A stretch of DNA of 64,000 nucleotides from positions 2,673,193-2,737,192 of the forward strand of contig ML133488.1 of NCBI GenBank assembly GCA_003864495.1, in the 5' to 3' direction. This document shows positions 1-12,000 of this stretch, piece by piece. Each line of letters opens with the position of its first letter. Within the stretch, counting starts at the first letter, position 1. The stretch is from Nemopilema nomurai. Lineage: Eukaryota > Cnidaria > Scyphozoa > Rhizostomeae > Rhizostomatidae. The notes below the pieces were generated by a model. That model saw only the letters and a program-made list of their open reading frames with translations. It did not search any database and was not told the DNA's origin. Made by a program: the position numbers and the translations under genes.

Positions 1-3000
1 TCCCTGAATATTCGCGAGAAGTGTTTGAGAATCTTGTCAAGGTTTGTTTTCTTTGCTAGAATTGCTTTTGTGTCTTTTAATTTATCATCATACCTTTGTG
101 TTGTATTTTGTCACACCTCTGTGCACAGGTGCATGTCTGTACCATTAGAAGCAAGTTATGTAACAAGTTAATGAACTAAATTAAATAAAAATGAGCCATT
201 TTCTAACATCACTGGTTAATTGGTATACCTTCAAAAGTTTAAAGTAGCTACAGTAACAATTGCTCAAGGCAGATCAAGTATTAGTTTGCAAAAAATATTT
301 TTTCATGTTGTTGTTCCAACCTAAGCCTAATACAGAAAAGCGATGAGGTAATATTCAGGCCATTTCGTTTTATGCCAGCAATCATCCTTGCCATCGCAAT
401 TGTCCTTGCCAAATTATTGATTCAGACAATTGACAACCCTTGGAAAAGAAGTATCACTTGCAAGAGAAATGAAGATCATGCAGCTATTTTTGTTGTCTTC
501 ATTATTCAATTCACATCCCCAATTCACATTATTCAAAACTTTCAAAGAGCAAACTTTGACTGATATCAAGCCTTTTTTCTGTTTTACTTAGCTGGTCAAA
601 CATATTTTCTCTTTGCATGTGCCTAAAATTAACAGTATTTCTATATGAACGGCCAATAAAGGTTCAGAAATGATAACCTTATTTCCCCTAAGGTCCTAAA
701 GGACTTGCTTTTAACAATTATTATTGGGCAGGCAATTCCCCTGGAAAGCATGCATGCAGTTCTGGTATATTGACTCTAGGTGAAAGTTGCAGACGATGCT
801 GGTTTGTGAGATAACAGAATGAAAAGTTGTTTTATTTGATTGCTTGATTAATGTATTTAATGGATATATTGGTTGATTTACTGATTTGATTGATTGAATG
901 ATTGATTGACAAATTCATTGATTGATAGATTGACAACTGAATTGTGTTATTTGATTGAATGATTGCTAATAGCAATTGCCTGTTGAATAGCGATGGAACT
1001 TTAATATATCATTTATCACCTCTTAATTAATTTTTGTTATTTTAAGGTTTATGGGGTAAAGGAGGCTACAGTGCTTGATAATGTTTGGATATCAGTTCAT
1101 CCTGCCGAGGGCATTGCAAGAATAAGGTCAATGGATGGTCAATTTCAGGTACTTTTACTTCGCCATCCAAGGGGCTTTTGCACAAGGCTTGAAATGTTTT
1201 GCAAGAGTATTTAAGCGATCCTTATTCAAGCATTTTTCAATTTTGATTAATTTTTAAAAACTTTTGTACTTTAAGAAAAGCTTGCATTCTCACTGGGGCT
1301 TGTTTTAAGTGCTGAAAGTTTGTGAACAAGCACTTGTCACCTGTTTTCTGATAATATTTGCCTTGAGTTGAGTTTTGCAAAGTTTATTGGATCTGCATTG
1401 TTTAATGTAATATGTATTTTTTCAGAGAGTTGAAGAAAAGACACCATTCAGCAAAGTAGCGTATCTTAGTATAAAAAAAAATAGCACTAATCCACATGCA
1501 CCAAAGTATCAACTTTTTGTGGGGAAGAAGGATAATCAAGAACCAGAGGTACCCCTCCTTATGTTGACTCTCAATGTTTTGCACTTTCAAACCTACAAAG
1601 CAACTTTGAGTGTCCAAGAGTGTTCGACATAAGCGAATTTGTAATTGCTTCCTATATAATTGTACATATCTGCTTTATATTGCACCCATAATGAAAACTA
1701 CAAAGTAACTTGAAATTAAATTTTTTTTCATACCTATTAAATTTAGGTACATCATTTGTAGCCACTAGTCTGATGCTTTTGTAGATTTTAAAGTTCTGGT
1801 CTTTTCTGTTTATCCCAATGAACAAGCTGAAGAGTTTTTCTTTTAAAGCAATCTGACCATGTTGTCCTCTGTTGTACTCCTGTATTTCTCTTATAAAGGT
1901 ATTTCTATTTAGGTTTTTTCAACTGATTCTTTGGAGGATCTTCAATGCATTTGTTCTTGGGTTGATGGCTATTACAGACTATTTGTTGACCAATATACTT
2001 GTCTTTCAAGTAAGATAACTTAATTCTAATAATGAAGAATAGTTTGAAGGCTTTAGGGATAACAGAACATTTTCATTTTAAATCCTAATCTGTTTATTGC
2101 TTTGTTTCTTTGTATGGAGCATAAAAACGATGACATTTTAATGTCCAGGCATTGTTAAATTTACTTTTACACACATTTATGCAGGTTTATTTGTTTTATC
2201 ATTTATTTTATTGGAAATTGCTAATGCTTGAATCTGATGATATTCGATCACAAAAAGTCTAATTTTTCACCTTTTAATAACATTAATGTCTTTTAGCTTT
2301 ACTAGAGTAAGATGAAGCTCAAACATTTTGCTGCAAATTCGTGACATCATATGAATCTTTGGTTATTCATTTTTTGACATTTGATTTCAATGTATTATTT
2401 TGCAGAGGACTGTGAAATTCCTACCAAAGTGCACGGACCAATTGAGTAGGTGTTACTTAACAAATAGTGCATTATATGGTTGTTTTTACTGTAATCTACA
2501 ATTCCTTGTAGCTGTATCTTGAATGTCGTCGTACGTTTTTATTAAATACTTCATTTGTGGCGTAGTCTCAAGCTGCTTCTTTTTCATCCTGTTTCCTTTT
2601 GCGCGCTCAGCATGTATGAATCCATTGTTTTTTAGATATTATCACTATGCTACTAGATAGTGCTTAGCCGTGTCCTCGTAATTGAATTCTCGGTTGTATT
2701 GCCTTTGCCTTTGTTTTCCAGCCGCAGTACTGCGGTTCAGCTTCTGGAGTCGATCAAATGCAGCGAAGGAGACTACCTCGTTCGCCAACACCGCCATAAA
2801 CACAAAGCCCTTGTGATCACCGTGCGAGCCCAGGATAAATTTGAACATCACGAATGCGCTAAGCACGATGAGATAGCGTTAGAAAAATTTCTGAAATCAT
2901 TGGTATGTTGCAAACATCTTCAACAGGCATAATTTACATTCATGGAGGGATAACTTCTATCACGTTTAATTTCAACGCTTTGGAACCGTTTCGATTTATT

Positions 3001-6000
3001 TTTCCGCTTCCACAGGACACAATTGTAGAACAAATATGGGACTGTCCCTTCTCTTTTATTAAATGTTTTTTTATCATTTTCCAACGTTTGCACACTTTGA
3101 GGGCTTTGAAAAAAAACTCTTAAAAAGTACTTAAAGTATGGCAGAGTGTCCTTTGCAAAAGCGATAGGAACAGTCTTTTTTATATCTGTGTCATCGAGTA
3201 TTCATCACGCTACCTGCCATATCTTAGAAAACATGCCCAGAGCAATGTAGGAAAATAGCGTCTTCGATTCATGTATAGCTGTAATGTGATCTCCTTTTTA
3301 ATAACGTCTTTGTCATTTGAAAGACGTCTTTGTTTTTGTCCTCAGCCACTTCCACCTGACTATTTAAAAAGGCGCATCAAACCATCCTTGACAGGTAATA
3401 CTTTTGACTGGTATATGAAAAACATTTTAGAAGCAATCACGTTTCTATCTTTTCAAACCAATGCCGATCTTTTTGTGTATTAAAAGTGTTTGATGTTTAT
3501 TTTCCAAAAATCATTTCAACGTCTAACACTGATGGACTTAAGAGATTCCAACGTGCTATGGTATGACTAGGCACTAAACGTCTTTAGAATACTGTACAGA
3601 GTAAAATATCACTAGCAAAAAAGAAGCAAGGAAAGGTGTAGTTGAAGCAGTACTTCTTTGCTTATTATTTGACAAGCAACCCATAATGTCTTTTAAGACC
3701 TGCTATCTCTAGTTGGGTCAACCTAAAACATTTTAATGTTGAAGTCACTGCCTTGTATGTACGATTCTCTTTAGAGACCTTTCTATTAATCGTTTTCAAT
3801 GCGGGGTATTGGAGATTCAGCGAGGATTACTTTTTGTCTTCTGTCATAATGTGCTCGATGCCTTGAAGGCTCAGTCGGACGCCCGATGGTGTTATTGAAT
3901 GTGGAACTCGTACCTTAGAACTACCCTTTTCTGTGTACTACAACTATAGCTCGAAGTTTAGTTTATTCAGTGTTAAACAAGCTCACTTACATCCAATTTT
4001 TCAAGGTCCCGTGCCCTTCATCAGCAAACTTTTGAAGGCTATGCCAACCCTGAAAAGAGCTGTATCGGCGCAGAAAGTGGAGGTCCAGCTTTTGCACCCT
4101 GACTCGGTCATCAAGCAAACGGAGTTGTCGAAGGTATGGTACAAAAGGCACGCATCCACGACCCTCACCGATGGCACTAAATATTGTTTAAAAGTGAACT
4201 TTTTTAAAATCTTCCAACAGTAATACGTACAATAACGACATAAAACTTCCAACTTGTTTTGGGCCTTTCAAGTTAAAGCTCTGAAAAATGAGCTTGGAAC
4301 AACAATCTTGTCTGGGTATCAGGAAACTGACATGCTCGAATTAGATTTCTTTCGTTTATACTGTAAAGAGAGTTATTTGATGTACAAGTGTCCATTTGAC
4401 TGCAAGTTTAGTGTGTCAGTTTTGGGGCTGTTCTTGAGATGTTATACAGTCATTAATGCCAATAAGTGTACCCCTAACCATTGATTAATCGATTGATACG
4501 ATCGCGCACCTGATGTTCCATATGTTCACGTGATATAAACACCGAATTTCCAGGATCGATTACGCAGATTGATACATAAGCTCCAGTTGAAATTCACATA
4601 GTTGCATTACACTGGATTGACTATTTCGTAGATGAGTACATGCGCTTCCAAAAAGAGGTGTACTATGGAAGAGTAATTATTGCCCAATCCGCTATACATC
4701 GCCTTTTTCGAAGATAAAGTGAGGTTTTCTGTGTTGGTAAACCTTCTAAAACTGTTACCACCAATATTTTTAGTAGGAACTTTGCGTTTGGTTTTCACAT
4801 CCTCTATGTTTGCTTTCACCTTGTCAAGGGACGTTTTGGCACAGTTTGGCTTTGTAAGCAACGCAAGGATTCTGGCTTGACTTCGGCTGCTATCCGGTAC
4901 TTTGACGACAATGAAATATCGCAACAGGTGAGATTTCATTCATTAACGTACCGTCGTAGCTTGAAGTTATGGCGCGAATAACCAACTCGAAACACAGTTT
5001 AATGAATACCCTTCAGATTAGGGGCTCCAATTTTTATCAGTTTCTTTGAAGTTGTTGCTAGTGTGCGAGTTTAGTATTTCGACAATCGAACCAATTTTTG
5101 ATGCGTTCAATTTTTTATGAGCTTTTCAAGTTGTTATTCTTTCCAGTAGTTTATTAAATACTTCGTCATTTTTGGCGTCTTTGAAAAGCAGAAGTAGATT
5201 TGATGCAATATCCCTGCGTTCCGCAGTTATTGGTGTGTTGAGTAGTGCCCAGTAGTTAGAGACCTTGTTTTGACGACAACATGGTCAAAGACATTTTCAT
5301 GTGGCTGTTATACACCCGGTTTTAAAACGGATGTCAATAGATGAAAGATTTTAAAAGCCATTTTAGGCGTTCCCGTACATTTTATTTGTTGTGAATTTTG
5401 TTTTCATTGATCAACTCGAATTTTGCACTGATAACATCAGAAGTAGCAAAAATCTTTGAGCTGCTTTTGTTAATGGATGTGTAGAAATATGTAGTTAATG
5501 TGGAAATATGATGTTAGGATTTTAGTTTAATAGTTCAAACGTTTTTGAGGTGAAACATAAATTTGTCTCCTTAGAGGCATGTTTAACTTCCAAAGAGGAA
5601 CTATGTACCATCACCCTTCCCAATCAGCTTTCTGTTTAAGATTCCACTATTCACGGATGTGTTCTCTTCATTTAGGCCTTCGAGAAGCTCTGCAGGTCGT
5701 ATATGCAAATCTCAAGTCGTGTTATTGTCAGGATAACAGGGCGCTCGGAGCTCACAGACACGTCAAGGTTTCTGGCGTTTGAGTACATGAACGGAGGAAC
5801 ATTGAGCAATTATCTTTCGGATAATCGGTAAAACATGCTTGCTCGTCATCTTCCAGCGCGTTGCATTTTTCAAGCTCCCGTTAATAATTGTAGACACGTT
5901 AGGAATCGCGTTTTCGACCAGAGGCAGTTTTGATCTGAAGTTTAAGTTAGATCGATAGTTTTTTTTACTTTATGGAGACCTTTTGCTAATTTCTTTACCA

Positions 6001-9000
6001 GTTTCTACATCATGGAATGATAGATTATTCTCTTATTTCACTGTCTTGGTTATTCGATATGTGTCTCTCTGACTAATGCCACCTTCATCCTCAGGAACTC
6101 CATTCGCTACAGGAATCTGTTGAAGTACTTCAGTGATATTGCAGAAGGAATGATGTACCTTGAAGTAGACCTGGTTTGTAGCCAAAGTATTTACGTATTG
6201 TAGGCTATCCCGATGGATTTTCTTGGGTTCAATAGGAAAGGTCTTTTAAGATCCACCTTATCTTTGTTTGTGGAAGGTTGAATGGTAGAGGAAGTAAGAT
6301 TAAGGAAATAAGAAATTTTTACATATTTTCACGGTTTTATAATCAGCGACTTTCAAGTATTGGCAAAACCTTCCAATAACTGCTTGCGTGTTTTCCTTAT
6401 TCCACAGAACTTCGTGCATGGAAACCTGAACTGCCATAATATTCTGATGCTTGATAATGGTGATATCAAAATCTCAGACTGTTGCTTTGACGTAGTTCTT
6501 CAGCAAGAAGGCACTCATTCGAATGTAATTGATTCAAGGTAATCCAAATTACCAAAATTTTAGTTTTTTGTAAGTAAATATATCTCCCGAGCTCAGAAAC
6601 AATTATAACCTACCTCCGGCTGCAATTTGTGTAATTCAAACCTTTCTCATCAACAACTCAAAATGATTTTTTGCAAAATAATCACTTTTATTGTTTACGA
6701 TGAAAAGTTATTAATAAACCTTCTTCAAATTTGACAGTTACAAGCAGAACCTTCCTCCGGCTTCCAGCTATGGGCCGTAAATTTTTTCTGGACTCTGTGT
6801 ATCTCTAGAGGTTTTAATACATTAACAGTTAAATTGCTTAGGTGTTCACTTGTCAAGGGTCCTTATTGGACCATCAACATATTCAGGGCCACAGAATTAC
6901 TCAAAAGTACCTTTTTCTGAATGTCGATGTTTGTTTGAATGCTTTTATCTAACCTGGTTGGCTGAATCGAATTTGAAAAAATTGACGTTCTGCGACTGCC
7001 TTGTTTTATGCGGTACAAGATGATCCCACGAAGAATGACAAGTTTATTTGGCTGTGAGAAAGGTGCCTTTTGCCTAACCGTATTTCCATCTAGACAATAA
7101 TATAATTTATCCGAACAAACCAACTTTCTACCTAGGCAGAATCCGCTTTTATTTTTCCATCCTGATCTGGCCTAAACAGCATACCCTTATCCCAACTAGT
7201 TGTAATTGGAGAGCTCCAGAAGTTTTGAACGGTGAGCCAATGACACACCAATCAGATGCCTGGTCGTTTGGAATGACAATGTGGCAAATGATGGCACTAG
7301 CTGTACCATTTGGACCAATTACAAGTGGCGAGGTATGGTACCCAAACTATGACTGTAAAAACTTCTTGTCACTCATTGACTATTCTCTGAAACCATACCA
7401 GTCCGCTGTTATCTTCACTGCACTGGGTCAAATGTGTTTGATTGTTGTTGCTAGTATAGAGCACTCGTTCACTCACCCAGCGAATACAAATTGGGACTAC
7501 GTGAGTTTAAACTGGACAGTTGGTGCCAGAATTAGAGCCACAATGCCCAACGTGGCCGTTTCTGTCCAATATTTGTGCTGTTTTGCCACTCCGGTTTATG
7601 AGTATCATGTTATGAGTATCATTTTGTTAACTAGTGCCTGTTATTATGTACCGCAATACAAGGCTTTTTTCGACCACTTGATTGTTTTTAACAAAAACCC
7701 GTTCCAGTGCAGTCTTTGAAGATACCTGAAAAGAAATCGGTTTGGTATCCAACTCGATCACTCTTCATGTCTCGGCTGTCGATTTTTCGATGCCTGAGTA
7801 TGTCTACTGACCCACCAATGCAGCCTTGACATTTCAATAGCAAGCCCTTCGAAGAATATAATGCTCAGTGATTAAACGATGCTTGCCCATTCAAGAGGTA
7901 TATTTAGTATATAGTAGTACAAAGAGGTAGATAGAAGTTTTTAATTAAAGTTATACTTAGTAGAATGTTTTGATTATTGTATTCTTCATCATAAATTATT
8001 TCTAGCTTTTAGAAAATTTGAAAGGAGGTGCACGTCCGCCGCTGAAGATTTTGTAAGTCCTCTTTTTATCACTATTGTGGCTAGTAAGCTTCTCGCAGCT
8101 TCTTCCTTGATAAAAGCGTGGGCATAAACAATCTCTGCTAAAAGTCTTGGAACACTTGCTCTAATTTGCGCATCGCGTTAGTTGCCAAATCCCCTCGCCC
8201 CGCAAACAATGTTGGTAGCGCAAAAGTGAATAATCCTAAACACAAAAGTGAAGCATTCTCTTGTACCTATGTCCTTCCCCTAAAGATGCAACATTGTTTA
8301 AGGGGGCTGCATCTACCAAGAAGAGACGGAAATAGAACGGAGGTCGCAAAATCAAAAAAATCTCACGGTGTTCCGACTACTTTTGGCAGAGATTGTAGCT
8401 AGTAAGTTTATGTTCCGTGGGAATGAGAATTCCTTATCCTTTTGTGCTATGCAGTTCATTTATTACCTGGCTCTATACTCAGAAAAAGAGCTGTTTCCTG
8501 AGATACGTAGCTCCTGGTTAGAGCTCACGCGCCAGAAGGAATAAATGCGTGCAAAAGCAAAGAAACACCATTTTCAAGATTTTACAATTATGATAAGACT
8601 TTTTGAAATAGCATAATAAAATAGTCTTTTGTGCCATGAATAGGCTTTTCTCGTGATTTTCTTTACACGAGTCAAGTATCTTAACGTGAGTATTCATTGT
8701 TATTTTTTGTGAAGCCACTTTGAATGATTCTATTTGTTTTGAACTTGTTGTGTTTACTTTTGTGACTAGAACGTTTCTGCTATATCTAAGCTTTGTCACT
8801 GTGGCTACGTCATAGAAGTGCCATGAACAGAGACCTCTTAGTCAGTTTGTCTTGATTTGCTTGGAGAGGCCTAGATGCTGATCTAGCAGAACGTGTCTAG
8901 CGGGGTGCATCACGGGATATGTCATGTGATCTTACGAGCCAAACTATCAAGATCCTTGGGTAATGCCTAGCCGGGTATTTCAACCGCCATAAATGTACTC

Positions 9001-12000
9001 TCTCGACCAAAATGAATGATATGAGTAGGGAGACGAAGATAGTCTGATACGCAACTTTCTAAGGCCAAAGATTTCACCTAGGTACCGCAATTCAGCTAAT
9101 TTCTCAATGTGGCCTTTCAAAGCTTGTTTCATATTAACAATGCATTAATCAAATTCGCCTTAGGCCATATTGTCATGAGGAAATAGAGAGCATCATGGTG
9201 TCCTCTTGGACCTTCAATCCTGCGGTAAGACTTGATGATTAGAACTTTGACTTGATATATCTTATTTAGAGCTTAAACAGTCGTCGAAAACAGCCTTTTA
9301 GACTAGACTTTTTCCTCAAATTTATCAGTTTTTCTTTTATTTCAACCATTGACAGACAAATGAATTGCAATGTTTTATATTTTTTTGTTTTTTAATCGAC
9401 TCTTAAAATGTTATTGCGATGATTCAACGGAGTTTTGCAACAGGAGCGCAATAACTTCAAAACGATTTGTGATCGGCTGGACCGGTACAGAAGAGGTGGC
9501 GGTCAAAACCCCATGAATACACCCGGTAAGATGCGTCAAGATTTAAAATCATTCAAGAAATTATAGCTATCGCTTCTCTTGGGATTTTCTGTAGCTACCA
9601 GCCTGTTGTTTCCTGTTTTTATCTCTGTTAGTTATATCATCGTAGAGCCTCACTTATATTCAATCCACGTCATGATAATTCTTTCTGCACTTTAGTGCTG
9701 AAGTATTGAGGAAATCAGCTTTTCTAAATAAAAACGTAGCTTTTAGTAAAATACAATGTCCAGCGTTTATTAGCTCTTAGATGCTGACCTTAAAAACATG
9801 CCCAAACTGGTCATCATTGACCTTGCAATTAGAAAAAACCTTTTCAGTAGCAGGAATTCGGTTCTCCGTATAAGAGAGGAAGGTATGGAAATGATGGAGA
9901 CCAAACATTTGGCAGTGTGTTAACAGAGAGTACACTTGCTACGCTTTGGTTTGAAACTGCGGAAGTTTTTGTAGAATTTTGAGCCACTTCGGTACGCGAT
10001 GCGCTCGTTAAATAAAACGATTATTTGGGACCATCTTTTGCGTTGTGTAGCAACAGGATTTCTAAGTCCAGTTAATATTTGCTGCTGTTTCCATTGTAGA
10101 GCCTCTGCTTTATTTGTCGATTTTAAGCGAATTTCCTAAATTGTTATTTGCAGTCTCGACATACCTCATGAACCGTCATTACTACAACTGGAAGGAGGAA
10201 AAGACGAAAGAGAAAGCGGAGCAAATGCAATGCGACTTGGATGCACGCAGGCGATTTACACAATCTTTGACGCAGAGCGCGGAATCTCTCGAGTCCGTCA
10301 ATGTTAGTATCTTTTTTGCCATGCACCCAACAGAGCTCACTTTTCTGATATCATAATTGTATCCCAGTGAAAGACCTTCTCGTTTTCACTGGCGAAACTG
10401 GTGAGGTGTTGATGCCACGGGCTTATTTGGAATACATCACAAATGCCAGTGAATGCCTTTAATGAGTCAAATCTGTTAGGGAGTGAATTAGAGTATTTGA
10501 ATAAAGAAGATGCGTTCAGGTGGACCATGGATATTAACAGCTTAAAATGCTCTTTTTGGGTTGTGTTGGAAGCCACGCTCGTCATTAATGTTAAGAAATT
10601 AGTTGCATTGATCGTAAAGCATCTGAAATCAAGTGCTAGCATTGATCGTAAAGCATCTGAAATCAAGTGCTAGCATTGATCGTAAAGCATCTGAAATCAA
10701 GTGCTAGCATTGATCGTAAAGCATCTGAAATCAAGTGCTAGCATTGATCGTAAAGCATCTGAAATCAAGTGCTAGCATTGATCGTAAAGCATCTGAAATC
10801 AAGTGCTAGCATTGATCGTAAAGCATCTGAAATCAAGTGCTAGCATTGATCGTAAAGCATCTGAAATCAAGTGCTAGCATTGATCGTGAAGCATTTGAAA
10901 TCAAGTGCTAGCATTGATCGTGAAGCATCTGAAATCAAGTGCTAGCATTGATCGTAAAGCATCTGAAATCAAGTGCTAGCATTGATCGTAAAGGAATCTG
11001 AAATCAAGTGCTAGCACTGATCGTAAAGCATCTGAAATCAAGTGCTAGCATTGATCGTAAAGCATCTGAAATCAAGTGCTAGCACTGATCGTAAAGCATC
11101 TGAAATCAAGTGCTAGCATTGATCGTAAAGCATCTGAAATCAAGTGCTAGCATTGATCGTAAAGCATCTGAAATCAAGTGCTAGCATTGATCGTAAAGGA
11201 ATCTGAAATCAAGTGCTAGCACTGATCGTAAAGCATCTGAAATCAAGTGCTAGCATTGATCGTAAAGCATCTGAAATCAAGTGCTAGCATTGATTGAAGC
11301 AGCTGCTGAAACGTCAGTAGCTTTTGTATTCGTTTCTGTTACGAAGTCTCCACTTCCTAGTCTAATGCTTGCGTCTTTCTGATTGGCTTATTTCGATCCA
11401 CAACTGGGTATATATTTTCCATCGTGTTTTTCGTAACCTTATTCTGACGTTTTATGCTCTGAGGAGTGTCAGACGAAAAAGCTTTTAGTATGACGTAAAA
11501 TGTTTGCTTTTTTCAAAGCCATTTTCAAATTCTGTGTTTTGCTACACGTTACCGTTATTATTATTCTAGACTGGAAGTTCAAATTCAGGAAGCGGAGGCT
11601 TTCTCGTCAGGCAGACTTCAAGCTGTGGTCAGGAGTCTTTTTCATCAGCTGGCTCAGATGAGGCTGTCAGGTTGCTCAGTACGAGCCAAGAAGTTTCCGA
11701 GAACCAAATCCATTTCCCTTCAGCTCGCGAACAAGATGTGGAGATGCTTAACTTTTCGAATTCCGAAGCAGAAGGTCGTATTACGTCATCCAGCATAGAA
11801 ACAAGCTTGGAAAGTCTTCAGACCAGCAGCCAGCGGCGAAGCAAGAAAAGGCTCATCGTGGAGGAAGATGACAAACTCAAGATGGATGTCAGTGAGTCTG
11901 AAGAAGCAGGTCTGTTATCTAAAAGTAAATCACGAAGAATATCGCTAGGCCAAAATGGAACATGTAACGACGTGAAAGTTACCAGTGATGAAGAATTCGA

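Noticed and set aside
4273..4316. Candidate JAK exon reading KALKNELGTTILSG before the pseudokinase glycine loop
   Set aside because: Its phases fit neither neighbour. Joining 4133 directly to 4829 is in phase and produces ELSK/GRFGTVW, a normal kinase loop.
7225..7719. 164-codon open frame containing a kinase C-lobe piece
   Set aside because: Only the part up to 7332 is a JAK exon; a GT donor follows, and the rest is intron read-through without kinase character.
10605..11294. CRISPR-like array
   Set aside because: Units are contiguous identical tandem repeats without unique spacers, inside an intron of an animal gene; this is a minisatellite.
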